Assembly (NCBI GenBank): GCA_031216915.1
Contig: CM062294.1
Location: forward strand, 393,071,217 to 393,135,216
Reading direction: 5' to 3'
Length of the DNA: 64,000 nucleotides
DNA from: Pictodentalium vernedei
Taxonomy: Eukaryota > Mollusca > Scaphopoda > Dentaliida > Dentaliidae
Of the stretch, positions 49,441 through 60,854 are shown piece after piece. Below the pieces are notes generated by a model, which saw only the letters and a program-made list of their open reading frames with translations, was not told the DNA's origin and ran no database searches. Position numbers and translations under genes: made by a program. Position 1 is the stretch's first letter. Every line of letters starts with the position of its first letter.

Positions 49441-50580
49441 AATCTCTCAAAATCCCCCAAAAAGTTTGCAATTTTCACAAAATTTCTGAACATCCATTCC
49501 ATATTCATAATACTATCAACGCGAATGGCCTATTACTCTACCATATGCCTAGAGGTCATTCTCCGATAATTTGACTTAAAATCTTGGTGATCAGACCCTT
49601 ACGACGTCCCTCAAATTCATCATTCGGGTTGGTATATGAAATTTCACAAACAATTATCAAACACTATTTTAATGGCCAGAATGTTCGAGTTTGAACAAAA
49701 TGTGGCACTGATACCCAAAAGATATTAGATGGAAGACAGACGACCGGCATTATGCTCTTTTCCAGCAGAAATTATTGTAAATGTAATCGAAATAGTCGAC
49801 GAAAGATCATCTGGAATAAACAAAATTAGTCCTCCAAGGTCAAACCCCACAGATTTCAGTCAAATTATCCGAGTGCCGCTTTCGACTTCTTTCATATGCC
49901 ATTTCGGATTTTGACATTTGAATTTTGCAGAAAATAAGTTATTTCTACATGTTTCAGCCATACAAATATTTTTATACAACATTAAAACCAGAAGGTGTTG
50001 ATTCCTAGGACTGGCAGTCATCTTGGACGCCGTTTTGGTTTTGGACACCTAATTCTCATTTTCTGACTTTGGTCCATATCAGCATTTGTTTGTTATATGT
50101 CCATAAAGATGTGTACCAGGTTTCATGCTTTAACTCAAAAGTGCATGATTTCAGTTTTTTTTTTATCTTAACCATTATACTTTTGCGGCTCTTTTGTCAT
50201 GGTAGAAAACATAGTTCGTTTGGTGCCATCATGACTTCAGCTAATAAGCCAAACAAGATTGAAGACATTGTAGCTAACATCGTTTCCGACGTTCACAGGT
50301 TGTATTGACAATGTAATCTTATCTCTTAAACCATGCTGTGGTGTATCCAACTTACATAAACATTTTAAGAGGTAAGTAAAAGTTTAAGGGAAAATTGGGG
50401 GATGCGAATGGGACCCAAAAATGGAATCCCAGACCAAAACCCTGCTTCAATACAGTCTGCATTTGTAAATTAATTTTCCATTAGGTAAAGGGTTAAAACG
50501 TTCACAGAAGAGGGCATGAAAAAAACCTCACTAAGTTAAACCCCAGAGGGTTTGACAGGACCAGGAGGTCCATAGGAGGA
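49441..50580. other. Apparently single-copy stretch, possible gene-flanking sequence
   Basis: This is one of the few stretches without recognised repeats. An ATG at 50231 opens a 25-codon frame (MTSANKPNKIEDIVANIV) that might be a first exon. A TTAA-MITE right end (GGTAAAGGGTTAA) lies near 50484-50496. No firm gene. Confidence 0.4.
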
Positions 50581-50747
50581 AATTTTTATTTTTTATTTTG
50601 TTTTATGCATGGAATCACTCAAAATTCTCCAAAGCACATTTTAATCCCCCCCCCCCCCCCAAAAAAAAATAGAAAAAAAGAAAGAAATTTCACCTCATGC
50701 AATGGGGCTGGAAAGAGTGGGTTGAGGTCTGTAGGGTGAATTTTTTT

Positions 50748-51530
50748 TAGCTCAACTTGACAATTGCCATCACTTCTTGTCTGTCCGCATCCGTACGTTA
50801 GTACGTACGTCCACAATTTCCTTTGGCACACCTCTCAGGTCGCATTTACGATCAAATCACTTAGAAACTTGGTTTGCTTGTTTGTGGTGACCTCTAGATG
50901 ATAGCTAATGATTTTCTTCAATTTCTGTCAAAAAATGTTGCCCGGGCCAACGTTCTTAGAACTTAGTTTAGTCAGAAGACCTCAATATTTCCCTTTGGCA
51001 CACCCTACAGAGCACATTTATGATTGGATTGCTTTGAAACCTGGTATGCTTGTTTAGGGTGACCTCTAGATGGGAGCTATTGATTTTCTTCAATTTCCGT
51101 CGGAAAAATGTTGTCGCGGCCAACGTTCTTGGAACTTAGTTTAGTCAGAAGACCTCAATATTTCCCTTTGGCACACCCTACAGGGCACATTTATGATCGG
51201 ATTGCTTTGAAACCTGGCATGCTTGTTTGGGGTGACCTCTAGATGGGAGCTATCAATTTTCCATTTCCGTCAAAAAATGTTGCCACGGCCAACGTTCTTA
51301 GAACTCAGTTTAGTCAGACCTCAATATTTCCCTTTAACACACCCTATAGGGCATATTTATGATCGGATTGCTTTGAAACCTGGTATTCTTGTTTGGGGAA
51401 ACCTCTAGATGGGAACTATCGATTTTCTTCAATTTCCGTCGAAAAATGTTGCCGCTGCCAACGTTCTTAGAACTTAGTTTAGTCAGACCTCAATATTTCC
51501 CTTTGGCACATCCTACAGGGGACATTTATT
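50748..51530 (+). mobile_element. Pearl-like element with about 170-bp units (3' part displaced)
   Basis: The 5' end TAGCTCAACTTGACAATTGC has lost half of the terminal hairpin. Four units follow, with AGAACTTAGTTTAGTCAGA, TTTCCCTTTGGCACACC and TGACCTCTAGATGGGAGC. A second element starts inside at 51531. Confidence 0.75.
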
Positions 51531-52345
51531 AGCTCAGCTTGACAAAGTCAAGCTGAGCTATTGCCATCACTTCTCGTCCGCCGGCATATGTACGTAAGTA
51601 CATCAACAATTTCCTTTGGCACACCTCACAGGTCGCATTTATTTTCATTTCCTTTAAAAAACTATTGTCGTTTTCACCAGCCTTTGAACTTACTGCATTT
51701 GTGTAGCAACTTATCCCTTTTGCACTCTCTGCAGGGTATATTTATGAATTTCCATAAAAAAGGGAAAAAAAAACATTGTCACAAGCAATGACATTCAAAC
51801 GTAGTGCATTTGTGCCATTAACATCTTCCTCAGATGGTGCATTCATTATCAGGCTGTTTTGAAACTTTGTATGCTTATGCAGGATGACAAAGATAGGAGC
51901 TATCGATTTTCTTGTCATTTCCATCAAAAACGGTTGCTGTTAGCAACAGTCTTTGAATTTATTTCATTTGTGCATCAACATTCTTCTTTGACATGGCCTA
52001 CAGGCCACATTTATCAGGATTTTTTTTTAACTTGGTGTGCTCATTGGGCTAGACCTTTAGATAAGAGCTATTGATTAACATTCATTCCTGTGAAAAAAGT
52101 TGCCATTCACAATAACCTCTGAACTTACTGCATTTGTATATCAGCATTCTTCCTTTAGCCAGTCTTACAGTTTACATTTATAAATTCAAGGATTACTCTT
52201 GACGTTGTGCACACAAAATGCGTTATGTTGAAATTTCACCAGATAACATTGGTACCAATGATCTTCAATTTTGCCATTTCACTTATAACTTACCAAGTTC
52301 AAGTTTGTCAAGTTGAGCTACAGTGTTGTTGACACTTTCAGTTTT
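51531..52345 (+). mobile_element. Pearl-like element, complete ends, diverged core
   Basis: The 5' end is TTAGCTCAGCTTGACAAAGTC with AAGCTGAGCT, a hairpin. About four diverged units follow. The 3' end at 52300-52345 is GTCAAGTTGAGCTACAGTG with a GTTGACAC hairpin arm. The last 90 bp match 63240-63344. Confidence 0.75.
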
Positions 52346-52564
52346 TTTTTTTGCTTTAGAATGAGTTTTGAAGAATTTTAAGTGGTTTTATGAAAGAACA
52401 AAAAACTTCTCCCAATAAACCCCATGGGGTGGGGCTGGGATGTATTTTTTTCTTTTACTTTAAAATGTGTTTTGGAGGATTTTGAGTGATTTCATGTAAA
52501 AAAAATGCACCCAGTTCACCCCCATAGGGTAGGGGTATGGGAGGGAGGAAGGGTCCATGGAGTG

Positions 52565-52595
<31 letters not shown>

Positions 52596-52640
52596 CATAA
52601 AATCACTGAAAATATCCAAAACACATTTTAAAGCCAAAAA
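52346..52640. repeat. Low-complexity inverted repeat with 21-nt G tract
   Basis: AAAATGTGTTTTGGAGGATT at about 52464 is inverted relative to 52600-52635. A run of 21 G lies at 52577-52597. Same family as 49116-49440. Confidence 0.65.
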
Positions 52641-52740
52641 ATCTGTAGTTTCTGATAGACAACATAAAGTCAATAATTATGGCACAATTTACTTGAATGT
52701 AACATAAATGTTGAGTAATTATGACATTAATGCCCAAAAT

Positions 52741-52790
52741 ATACCATAAGGTCAAGATAAGCTATAGTGTCATTGACACTTTCATTTGAA
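52741..52790 (+). mobile_element. Solitary 3' end of a pearl-like element
   Basis: GGTCAAGATAAGCTATAGTG with TCATTGACACTTTCATTT matches the 3' hairpin terminus of the other copies. No core is attached. Confidence 0.7.
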
Positions 52791-52819
52791 GAAGCATAAA
52801 TTTCACAAATTTGTGTTAA

Positions 52820-53090
52820 AAACATTGTGTCCTTGAGCAAGGCTCTTAATCCTGATTGCCCGCATGGGGGCATGGTGGCGCTGTGTACTAAGGTGTACTG
52901 CACAGCGATGGTGCTTCTGTCTTCAACCAATGCTAACCCTGCTTGTGTGCAATTAGTATGTTTGGAGTCTGACAGTTGCTTGCCATTGCAAGGTAGTTCT
53001 CTCTGGGTGCTCTGACTTCCTCCACTCATAAAACTGTCCAACACAAGGTGACCCTGGCTGTCAAAAGTGTCATTAAACTCCAATAAATAA
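52820..53090 (+). mobile_element. SINE, plus orientation, upstream of the RWDD4 exon
   Basis: It matches the minus-strand copy at 20534-20837: TGTGTCCTTGAGCAAGGC, GATTGCCCGCATGGGGGC, GCTGTGTACTAAGGTGTACT, GGTAGTTCTCTCTGGGTGC and the tail TTAAACTCCAATAAATAA ending at 53090. It is more diverged in the middle than at the ends. Confidence 0.8.
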
Positions 53091-53173
53091 TTAGATGACA
53101 TATTCTTACTGGATATATGGGGCTTTGTACCTGATGGAATACCTATATAACTACTATTATACTTTTTTTGCAG

Positions 53174-53254
53174 GAGGAGTTGGAAGTACTTCATTCCATA
53201 TATGAAGGGGATGATTCCTACAAGGAACTAAATCCAACAACATTTCAGTACAAG
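53174..53254 (+). CDS. RWDD4: Exon of an RWDD4-like gene (start of RWD domain)
   Basis: The 81-nt exon is in phase 0 at both ends. It is preceded by a pyrimidine tract and CAG (CTTTTTTTGCAG) and followed by GTATGG. Its 27 codons begin EELEVLHSIYEGDDSYKEL and end FQYK. The pattern EL-x-x-L-x-SIY and the following EGD(D/E)S(F/Y)-(K/R)EL is the N-terminal helix and first strand of the RWD domain and agrees best with RWDD4. The protein's role is poorly defined. RWD domains mediate protein-protein contacts. The neighbouring exons are not found in the window, so both flanking introns are long and filled with mobile DNA. A SINE ends 83 bp upstream. Confidence 0.85.
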
Positions 53255-53826
53255 GTATGGACGGTTAACAAAAAGGCTGAGTGCCTTTAGCATACAGTAC
53301 AGTCACCTTGGGCTGGTGGTAATCCACATGTGGGAGGTGATGTCCACTCATGCGTTTACAAGGTAATAAAAATCATCTGCAGGTTGTATCCGGTGCCTCA
53401 ATAATTAACTTTTTTGATGATTATTCCTAAAATTAGTGTTTGGAGTCTTAATTATTGTGTCTGTGGAAATATTACTCACCCGTGGAAAGTGACCAGTCCA
53501 GGGTGGCCGTACTGTAGTTTCAGTATAATATATATTCTAATATGCCAAAATATATGATATACGTGTTGACAACACATCACCATACATGGTATATATAAAT
53601 CTATGCTAAAACCGGTACATATTAAATTACATTTTTGTGGTGATTTTTGGAAACATCTGTGTTCCAGCTTTTTCATTGAATACAATCAGGGCTGATATTT
53701 CCTCTAAATGTGGGGGAATCCATTTGGATTCTCGAGAAAATGTTAGGGAGAAGTCGTACTTAGTATGAGTGTCCCAGGATCCCGTCAGGCTGTCATGGTT
53801 GAACCTCTGTTGTATACTAACACATG
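53255..53826. other. Intron sequence, no feature recognised
   Basis: This starts with the donor site GTATGG and contains only short frames. No further RWD exon was recognised. Confidence 0.55.
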
Positions 53827-53830
53827 TTAA

Positions 53831-54066
53831 CCCTTTACCCAATGCAACTCTTAAGTTTTAAAATATAAACCGAATTTGATAATTTTTACAAAAAATGATA
53901 ATATTTACCAGTAAAACCTTACAAATATGGATTCATTGGAACTGGCACATTGAGTCGGTTGCAATGACAGCCATATTTGTACAATTTTAATGACAAACTG
54001 TCAGAATATTTTAGGTTGTGTTAGCCTTATATTGGTTAATTTGCTGCTGCTATGTTAGGTAAAGGG
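53831..54066. mobile_element. TTAA-flanked MITE, second copy
   Basis: TTAA lies at 53827-53830 and 54067-54070. The ends are CCCTTTACCCAATGC and, inverted, CCCTTTACCTAACATAGC. The 236-bp body lacks the large palindrome of the copy at 21316-21559. Confidence 0.82.
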
Positions 54067-54070
54067 TTAA

Positions 54071-54540
54071 ATTGATTCAATTGTTTTCACACGAATCCTA
54101 GCAGAGGTGCTGCGAGAATCTACATGGATTCTTGCTGGTTTTGTTGCACAAATCTTTGTGTGAATCGAATGTCGGATTCTCATCGAAATATAAGCTCTGA
54201 CAATTTTCTTTAAACTCTCTTGAATTGGCCGGTTTGCATGTAAAAATGAAAAGATATTGTAGGGGTGGGGATTGAAGATGGCAGCTTTTTTCATTATTGT
54301 TAGTTCTCATCTCTGATGTTCAATCAGTAAAAAGTGAAACATTTGAAGATAGTATTTGATTTGAGACTGACAGCAGATGTTTTTTTCAGAAAAAGTATAC
54401 AGTACGGCAGTCGTGGACTGATCACTTTCCATGGCTGGGCGATATTTCCATGGATGTTATAATATTGGATTCCGAACACTAATTAAAGGAATTATGATAA
54501 AAAAAATTTAATGAATTAAAATTTTGCTGATGATCATTTT
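54071..54540. other. Intron sequence, no gene recognised
   Basis: It contains a possible hAT end motif (GGCTGGGCGATATTTCC near 54433) without a partner. Confidence 0.45.
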
Positions 54541-54732
54541 TAGCTCAACTTGACAAAGTCAAGCTGAGCTATTGCCATCACTTCTCGTCCGTCGGCGTAC
54601 GTACGTTAGTACATACGTCCACAATTTCCTTTGGCACACCTCACAGGTCGCATTTATGATCAGATTACTTTGAAACTTGGTATGCTTGTTTGGGGTGACC
54701 TCTAGATGGGAGCTATCGATATTTTTATACTG

Positions 54733-54922
54733 TACCAATGACCCAGACTTAGCTGGTGCTAACTCTAACAAAACCAGGGCCAAACACAAATTTTGCCCCC
54801 CAATCCCCAAAATTTGCATCCAAAACAAAAAGAAATCATGTCCTAAAGGACCTCCATACTACGCCCCCACTGCGCATGCGCAGTGTGACGAACGTCCCGA
54901 AATTGGCGCCAATTATCATTCT
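54733..54922. repeat. Left inverted terminal repeat, DIRS-like copy 2
   Basis: Inverted relative to 61617-61806, apparently identical. Both repeats carry variants specific to this copy (for example GCCCCCACTGCGC, TGTGACGAACG). The palindrome ACTGCGCATGCGCAGT lies at 54869-54884. Confidence 0.9.
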
Positions 54923-55807
54923 CTGTTTGGCCCTTCATCAGTCAACATCTCACTGATCTTTGTGCTTGTAAATCTCAGTTTAAAGGATGCCAGACACGTA
55001 ATTTTTGGAGAAAATGTGATTCTAAGGAGGATAGAAGGAGGAGAGGAAAAAGAAGTGACAAAAAATAATCAGGGCTGTACTTAAAATTTTTTGATGAAAT
55101 TATGTTAAGTTGCCTATTTTCGAGGCATGGGCCTCTTGTTGTCATTCTTGCTAAATGTTGCACTGCTTATTCAGTGTTTCCTCTCCCCTAGCCTTCTAAA
55201 GTCCCCCCTTGCAATTCTCCCATGCTTTTGGCATATTTTTGAGAAAGTTCATTTCTAAAATTTTCCTGGGAGAGTTGCTTGGATACAGAATGTTTTCTGT
55301 TATTTTCCCCATAGTTACGTTTTCACCCATGGGTGTATAAACGTTGTGTTCTGCATCTTCCATCTGATGTTCTGCAGATTCTCCCTGGGAGTCTCTGTTT
55401 TGCATCAGATAGAGTGTAATTTTGATGACTGATTCCGGGCCAGTTTTTTCAGTGCCTGGAGTCATGTTTTCTGGTGTTTTACACTGTTTGTTTACATTGG
55501 CAACAGCCTTTTTTGAGGGGGGCTGTTTGCCTTTGCTGTAGTTTAACTCAGTATAGATACATTTATATTATCCGTAAGTGTCTCATTAATTATTTAATAT
55601 AAATTTAAAATTTTTGACCACACTTTGCCATCGGATCCATCGGGGCTCAACGTTACTTTTCAGCAACTTGGGCTTCGCTGAAAAAATATTTTTTCAAAAT
55701 TATTTTGATTTGCAATTGTTTTTTTATTTATTAATGGATCATGTTATTATGTATCTTTGTGTCAGGGGTTTGTGCGAGTAACTAGGTCTTGTTGTTGACT
55801 TTTCACA

Positions 55808-57910
55808 ATGAAAGGAGTTTGTTCAAATTGTAATGGGAAGAAATCTTCCTCTGACTTTCATGATCATTGTATTAATTGTAGTCAGTGTTCTCGCACTAAT
55901 CCCTGTCCTATTTGTCAATATTGGGATGATAAACATTGGAAACGTGTGTCACGGTATGTTGTTTCTGGAGAAAGGGCTATGCCGGCTCTTTCTCCGCAAG
56001 GTCACTCTACTCTCTCAGTTTCTATTTCAGAGGAACAAGAACAGGGTGATGTTTCATGTTATCTTCTACAAGTGTGCGTCCGTTGTCACAAATGAATTCA
56101 GAGCTATCGGCAAAAGTGCTCATGGAGATTAGACAAATGTCGTCCGCTAGCTCGCCCGGTGTAGCATCCATTCACCGAATGGTTCGGCAGCCGAGTTCGT
56201 CCGATGCGGTCCAGGAGGAAATTTTGGGTGATGCGAGCACTATAAACATACTAGGTGCACACCCAGTGACGGCGGATAGTAAGCGAGAATGGAGGAAGCC
56301 TTTGAGTCCGGTTCCTAGCTCGTCCAGGTCCAGCCGGGCCGCGAGCGAGAGAGGCCCCTCTCTCGTACAACAACATCTGGGACCAGATGTTGTGGTACAA
56401 AATGTGTCGCAAGCGGAGCATACGTCCGTCGCTCGGGACGCTCCGTTGTATAGGCAGTCCGTGGAGACTGCTAAGGCTTCCTCTTCTCGTCAGCGCACAC
56501 GACCGCACCTTGGCTGCGTGACCGCCGATATATTGCCAGCTTCGCCGATCAAGGATTCTTCGGCGACCAGGTCACACCATCCGGCAGCCAGGGATTCGAG
56601 ACCGATGGACTCCGGACGTTCGCATAGAAAAAGTATGCGGGAGCCATCTGATGCGGAGCTGCCCTCGGCGAAGCAGCGAAAGACTGCGCCTCCGCAGGTC
56701 TCGACGCCGGACATTCTTGTGCAGATAGCACAGCTTATCGCAGCATCCCAGCAGCCGACAGAGACAGTGTCGGATCGAGAATTATCCGACGGCGCTGGGT
56801 CGGTACGCTCCGCCGAAGCATCGGGGGCGGACGACCGGGAGCATCATGAGGTCCGACCGGATGGTGAAAGGGATACGGATGATTTGGAGCTATCACTTTC
56901 GGAACAACATAAAGCTGCCGTGGACTTCATCCGGCACTTTCTCCCTCAAGTTGTTCCGTCGGGCCAGACTGCTGCGGTTCCGGACAAGAGGATTATAGCG
57001 TCATTGGACTCTGAATTTTTTGAGCGGTTCAGGGACATCGCTCCCGAGTTTCCGTCGCAGTCCAATAATGTTGCAAGAACATTTGAATTATTGAACGTTG
57101 CTATATTTAAACTTGCTTCCAAGACGGGGAAAGCAGGTTTCTTGTCCGCTAATACTCTCAACCTGCCTTTCATTAATGCAAGGAATAAATTCGATACGGC
57201 AGGACAGGGTATCCCGAGAGTTCCTCTGCGTATGGACGACGAGGCAGAAGACTTAGAGCTATCATTACCGTCGTCGGCTTCTATTCCAACCTCGGTGTTG
57301 GAAACAGCTATTGCGTCTAACAGAGCCAATTTAAATGCCTTATCTTACGCAGATCACCTTACTAAGGCGTTATCACTGCGCCTTCAAGGGAAAGAGTTTC
57401 AGGATATACAATCCTCTTTAAGACTTCTTTCAAGGGCAGTAGCTTATTCCACGTGTAACTCCGCCCTTTCAGTGGCAAATCTGGAGTTGGTTAGACGTGA
57501 CGCAGCCCTAGCTACATCCACACTTGTGGATACTAAGGTGAAGAACTCTCTTAGAGTCGCTTCGGTCTCCGGAGAACTTCTCTTTGACGGCAAGCTTTCT
57601 GCTATTTATGATAAAATTACAAAGAAAGCTTCGGATTCTCTGTTGTTCAAATCTGCTTCTAAGAAGTTGGATACAGCAGACAAGAATAAGACAGGCACTT
57701 CTGGGTCTAATGCGCCCAAGAGAGGTTCGTATAAAGGTTCCGGTGCGTCCTCTTGGTCTTATTCGAGAGACCGTCAGGGTAGCGACTCTCGTTCGGGACG
57801 TCCTTCGGGCCGGGACAATCGGTCGGACGCCCCGAGGTCGACGGGGCGAGGTGCGGGTCGTGGAGGACGTGTTTCTCCTACCACAGGCCTCGCAGGTCCA
57901 GGAGGTGATG
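55808..57910 (+). pseudogene. DIRS-like ORF1 (gag-like), copy 2, frameshifted
   Basis: ATG 55808 begins the same Cys-rich N-terminus as copy 1 (CSNCNGKKSSSD, CINCSQCSRTNPCPIC). One C is missing near 56053, so the frame ends at 56095 while the remaining sequence continues open in another frame from 56056. A second single-base loss near 57870 removes the basic C-terminal tail and lets the frame run on to 57969. Otherwise it is close to copy 1. It is non-functional unless supplied in trans. Confidence 0.88.
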
Positions 57911-59898
57911 GCTTAAACCTCTATCGCGTACCGGTTGGCGGAAGGTTGTCGAGCTTTTCACAAGAATAGGCGTCGATTACGGACGACCCTTGGGTGAGAG
58001 GAGTGACTTCGGAAGGTCTAAAGATATCCTTCAAACGAAAGCCTCCATTAACTCAAAGTCCAAGGTGGACTCAACTTCCGTCAAATCCGCAGAAAAGAGA
58101 CGCTCTGTTATCAGAGGTGCAGTCTCTTTTAATGAAGAACGCGGTAGAGGTCGTAGAAAACCAGGAATCTCCGGGATTCTACAGCCATCTGTTTCTGGTT
58201 CCGAAACCAGACGGCTCGTTCCGTCCAGTCATAGATTTGAGCTGGATAAACAAGCTGATCGTCGCTCCGAAATTTTATATGGAGACGATTCGGTCGGTCA
58301 GAGCGAGTATTCGGGTGAACGATTATGCAACAAGCATAGATCTCAAAGATGCGTACTTTCACGTCATGGTACATCCGACATTCCGAAAGTATCTACGCTT
58401 CGCAGTCCTATGAGTGGTATATCAATTCCGGGCGATGTGCTTCGGATTGAATCTAGCACCCTGGGCTTTCACTCGGGTGATGAACTCGGTAATGATCTAT
58501 TTCCGAGCTCATTCGTCTGCGGTAACGTCAGCCTACCTGGACGACATTCTTCAGAGGTACGGCAACGAGTTAACGCTTCAGAACGATGTTCAGAATCTTC
58601 TTCTATTGCTCCGACGTCTCGGTTTTATAGTAAACGAGGAGAAGTCGGATCTGGTGCCGTCCAAGTCATTCACACATCTGGGAATGAGCTTCGAGACACA
58701 CAACAATCTCGTTCCTCTGCCGTTAACCAGAGCGAAATTAGTCAGTTGTTACGCTCGCTATTGTCTGCACGCAGACAAAGTCACAGCGAGAGAATTTATG
58801 AGACTGATAGGTCTGTGCGGAGCCGCTGCAGATCTCATTCTGATGGGGCAGTTATGCACGCGTCCTCTCCAAATTTTCTTGACTCAGAATTGGAGTGTGA
58901 AAATTCATTCGCTCGATGTAGACGTTCTCTTGTCAGATCAAGTGAAACAAGAGATTCAGACTTGGGCAAACATTCAGTGGTCAACTCAGGGAGTTCCGCT
59001 GCAGTTGCCGGATCCGAGTTTTACCATTATGACGGATGCCAGTCAAACAGGTTGGGGTGCATCATTAATCCCAACGGATTCGAGATGCCAGGGTCTTTGG
59101 GATCCGCAATTCCTGTGCAAGCACATAAACATCAAGGAAATGATGTCAATTTGGCTTGCGTTACGTCACTGGATGGACATTATTCACAATGCTCATGTCC
59201 AAATCCTATCCGACAATACAACAGTAGTGGCGTATATACGGAATCAGGGAGGCACTCATTCAGTTCCGTTGTTCAATCTAACGGAAAGAATCCTTCTGTT
59301 TGCGCTAGAACATCACGTTCTTCTTTCGGTCCGTCACATACCGGGTCGTCTGAATGTGCTAGCAGACTCCCTTTCACGAAAGGGTCGCTTGTTGCCATCG
59401 GAATGGACTCTCAACAAACAAGTATTCAATCAGATTTGCTACCAATGGGAACGGCCAATGATAGACTTATTTGCGACACATCTCAACAATCAGTTGCAGA
59501 CGTATGTGTCTCCGTGTCCGGATCCAAGAGCATTTGCAGTAGACGCTCTGTCGATCCCTTGGGACGGAATGATAGGATATGCGTATCCTCCAGCGCCGTT
59601 AATTCAACAAGTATTGCTAAAGATAAAACAATCTCAATGCAAGATTCTGTTGGTAGCATCTCTGTCGCCACAGAGACCGTGGATAAATCTACTCAGGTGT
59701 CTGTTGTGGGACCTACCGCGAAAGCTTCCTCCACGGGAGGATCTTCTTTCGCAGGGGAAATCGCGCCAACTCCATCACAACCCGCAAGGTCTCAACCTTC
59801 ACGTTTTTCCATTGTGCGGTCCTTCTTGCATGGCAAGCACTTTACAGGACGAGCAGTGGACGCGATTTCTAACTGTAGGAGGACCTCCTCTTCGCTAA
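57909..59898 (+). pseudogene. DIRS-like ORF2 (RT/RNase H), copy 2, two premature stops
   Basis: Compared with copy 1, a Trp codon becomes TAG near 57967 and a Gly codon becomes TGA at 58411-58413, between the DAYFHV and FGLNLAPW RT blocks. The rest is intact, including YLDD, the RNase H residues and the C-terminal methyltransferase-like part. The frame is therefore readable only as 57994-58413 and 58414-59898. Confidence 0.9.
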
Positions 59899-60854
59899 AC
59901 TATGCGGCTAAGTGGAAGGTTTTTCGTCGTTGGTGTAAGGATCATTCTGTAGATATATTCGATCCCTCTATACCAGACATTGCAAACTTTCTAGTATACT
60001 TGTTTGACGAAATCAAACTGCAGCCTGTTACTATAAAGGGTTATAGGTCTATGTTATCTGATACCTATGCACATCATGATAGTTTACAAATTGGATCTAA
60101 TGTCTCTTTATCTAAGTTCGTTAGAAACTTTTCGATAAATAGACCCAGAACTCTTAGATTAATTCCTAAATGGAATTTAGCTTGGGTTCTTCTTAAATTG
60201 AAGGAAAAGCCATTTGAACCTCTTGGGACAGTAGATTTCAAATTCTTATCTTATAAGACAGCTTTTCTCTTAGCTTTCTCTTCTGCTAGAAGAGTCAGTG
60301 AGCTTCATGCACTGTCGGTGGATGATTCTCACTATCGTAGTGTCGGGAACATTATCACCTTCACTACTAATGTGGGTTTTTTAGCTAAGAATCAGGCTCC
60401 TAATAAATATCCGGAACCTATTGTTATTAAGGCTCTTCCGTCTTCAGACGGGCGTAGGCCTTTACTCTGTCCTGTTAGAGCGTTACGTATCTATAAACAG
60501 AGATCTCAGTTTATCAGAAAGGGACGGAAACGTTTCTTTCTGTCTTTGATGCCTAATAGAAAGGACATTTCGGTCCATTCTATTGCTAGATGGATTCAAT
60601 TAACTATCCGTACTGCTTATGAGAGTTTATCTTCTTCTCAGCAGTCTGTGCTTAAGATTTTCGCTCATGAAGTAAGAGCTCTTTCTACTTCCTGGGCTTA
60701 TGCTAATAGTGTTGCTATTACAGATTTAATGAAGGCTGCTTATTGGTCTCAGCCTTCCACATTTACAGATTTTTATCTCAGAAATATTGAGTCCATTTCT
60801 GAAGACCTGCATTGTTTAGGTCCGTTATCTGTTGCTCAGAATGTCATCCACTAA
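57990..60854 (+). CDS. DIRS-like ORF3, tyrosine recombinase, copy 2
   Basis: The frame is open for 954 codons across the whole of the broken ORF2. The recombinase domain occupies about the last 330 codons, with the same catalytic residues as copy 1: SSARRVSELH, HEVRALSTSW and TDFYLRN. Upstream of 57990 the frame is broken by the single-base loss near 57870. The start used in the cell is unknown. This copy could still provide recombinase although its RT is dead. Confidence 0.8.
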   Translation: MGERSDFGRSKDILQTKASINSKSKVDSTSVKSAEKRRSVIRGAVSFNEERGRGRRKPGISGILQPSVSGSETRRLVPSSHRFELDKQADRRSEILYGDDSVGQSEYSGERLCNKHRSQRCVLSRHGTSDIPKVSTLRSPMSGISIPGDVLRIESSTLGFHSGDELGNDLFPSSFVCGNVSLPGRHSSEVRQRVNASERCSESSSIAPTSRFYSKRGEVGSGAVQVIHTSGNELRDTQQSRSSAVNQSEISQLLRSLLSARRQSHSERIYETDRSVRSRCRSHSDGAVMHASSPNFLDSELECENSFARCRRSLVRSSETRDSDLGKHSVVNSGSSAAVAGSEFYHYDGCQSNRLGCIINPNGFEMPGSLGSAIPVQAHKHQGNDVNLACVTSLDGHYSQCSCPNPIRQYNSSGVYTESGRHSFSSVVQSNGKNPSVCARTSRSSFGPSHTGSSECASRLPFTKGSLVAIGMDSQQTSIQSDLLPMGTANDRLICDTSQQSVADVCVSVSGSKSICSRRSVDPLGRNDRICVSSSAVNSTSIAKDKTISMQDSVGSISVATETVDKSTQVSVVGPTAKASSTGGSSFAGEIAPTPSQPARSQPSRFSIVRSFLHGKHFTGRAVDAISNCRRTSSSLNYAAKWKVFRRWCKDHSVDIFDPSIPDIANFLVYLFDEIKLQPVTIKGYRSMLSDTYAHHDSLQIGSNVSLSKFVRNFSINRPRTLRLIPKWNLAWVLLKLKEKPFEPLGTVDFKFLSYKTAFLLAFSSARRVSELHALSVDDSHYRSVGNIITFTTNVGFLAKNQAPNKYPEPIVIKALPSSDGRRPLLCPVRALRIYKQRSQFIRKGRKRFFLSLMPNRKDISVHSIARWIQLTIRTAYESLSSSQQSVLKIFAHEVRALSTSWAYANSVAITDLMKAAYWSQPSTFTDFYLRNIESISEDLHCLGPLSVAQNVIH

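Noticed and set aside
52727-53194. 155-codon minus-strand frame
   Set aside because: It spans the SINE, intron sequence and the antisense of the RWDD4 exon, with no conserved domain.
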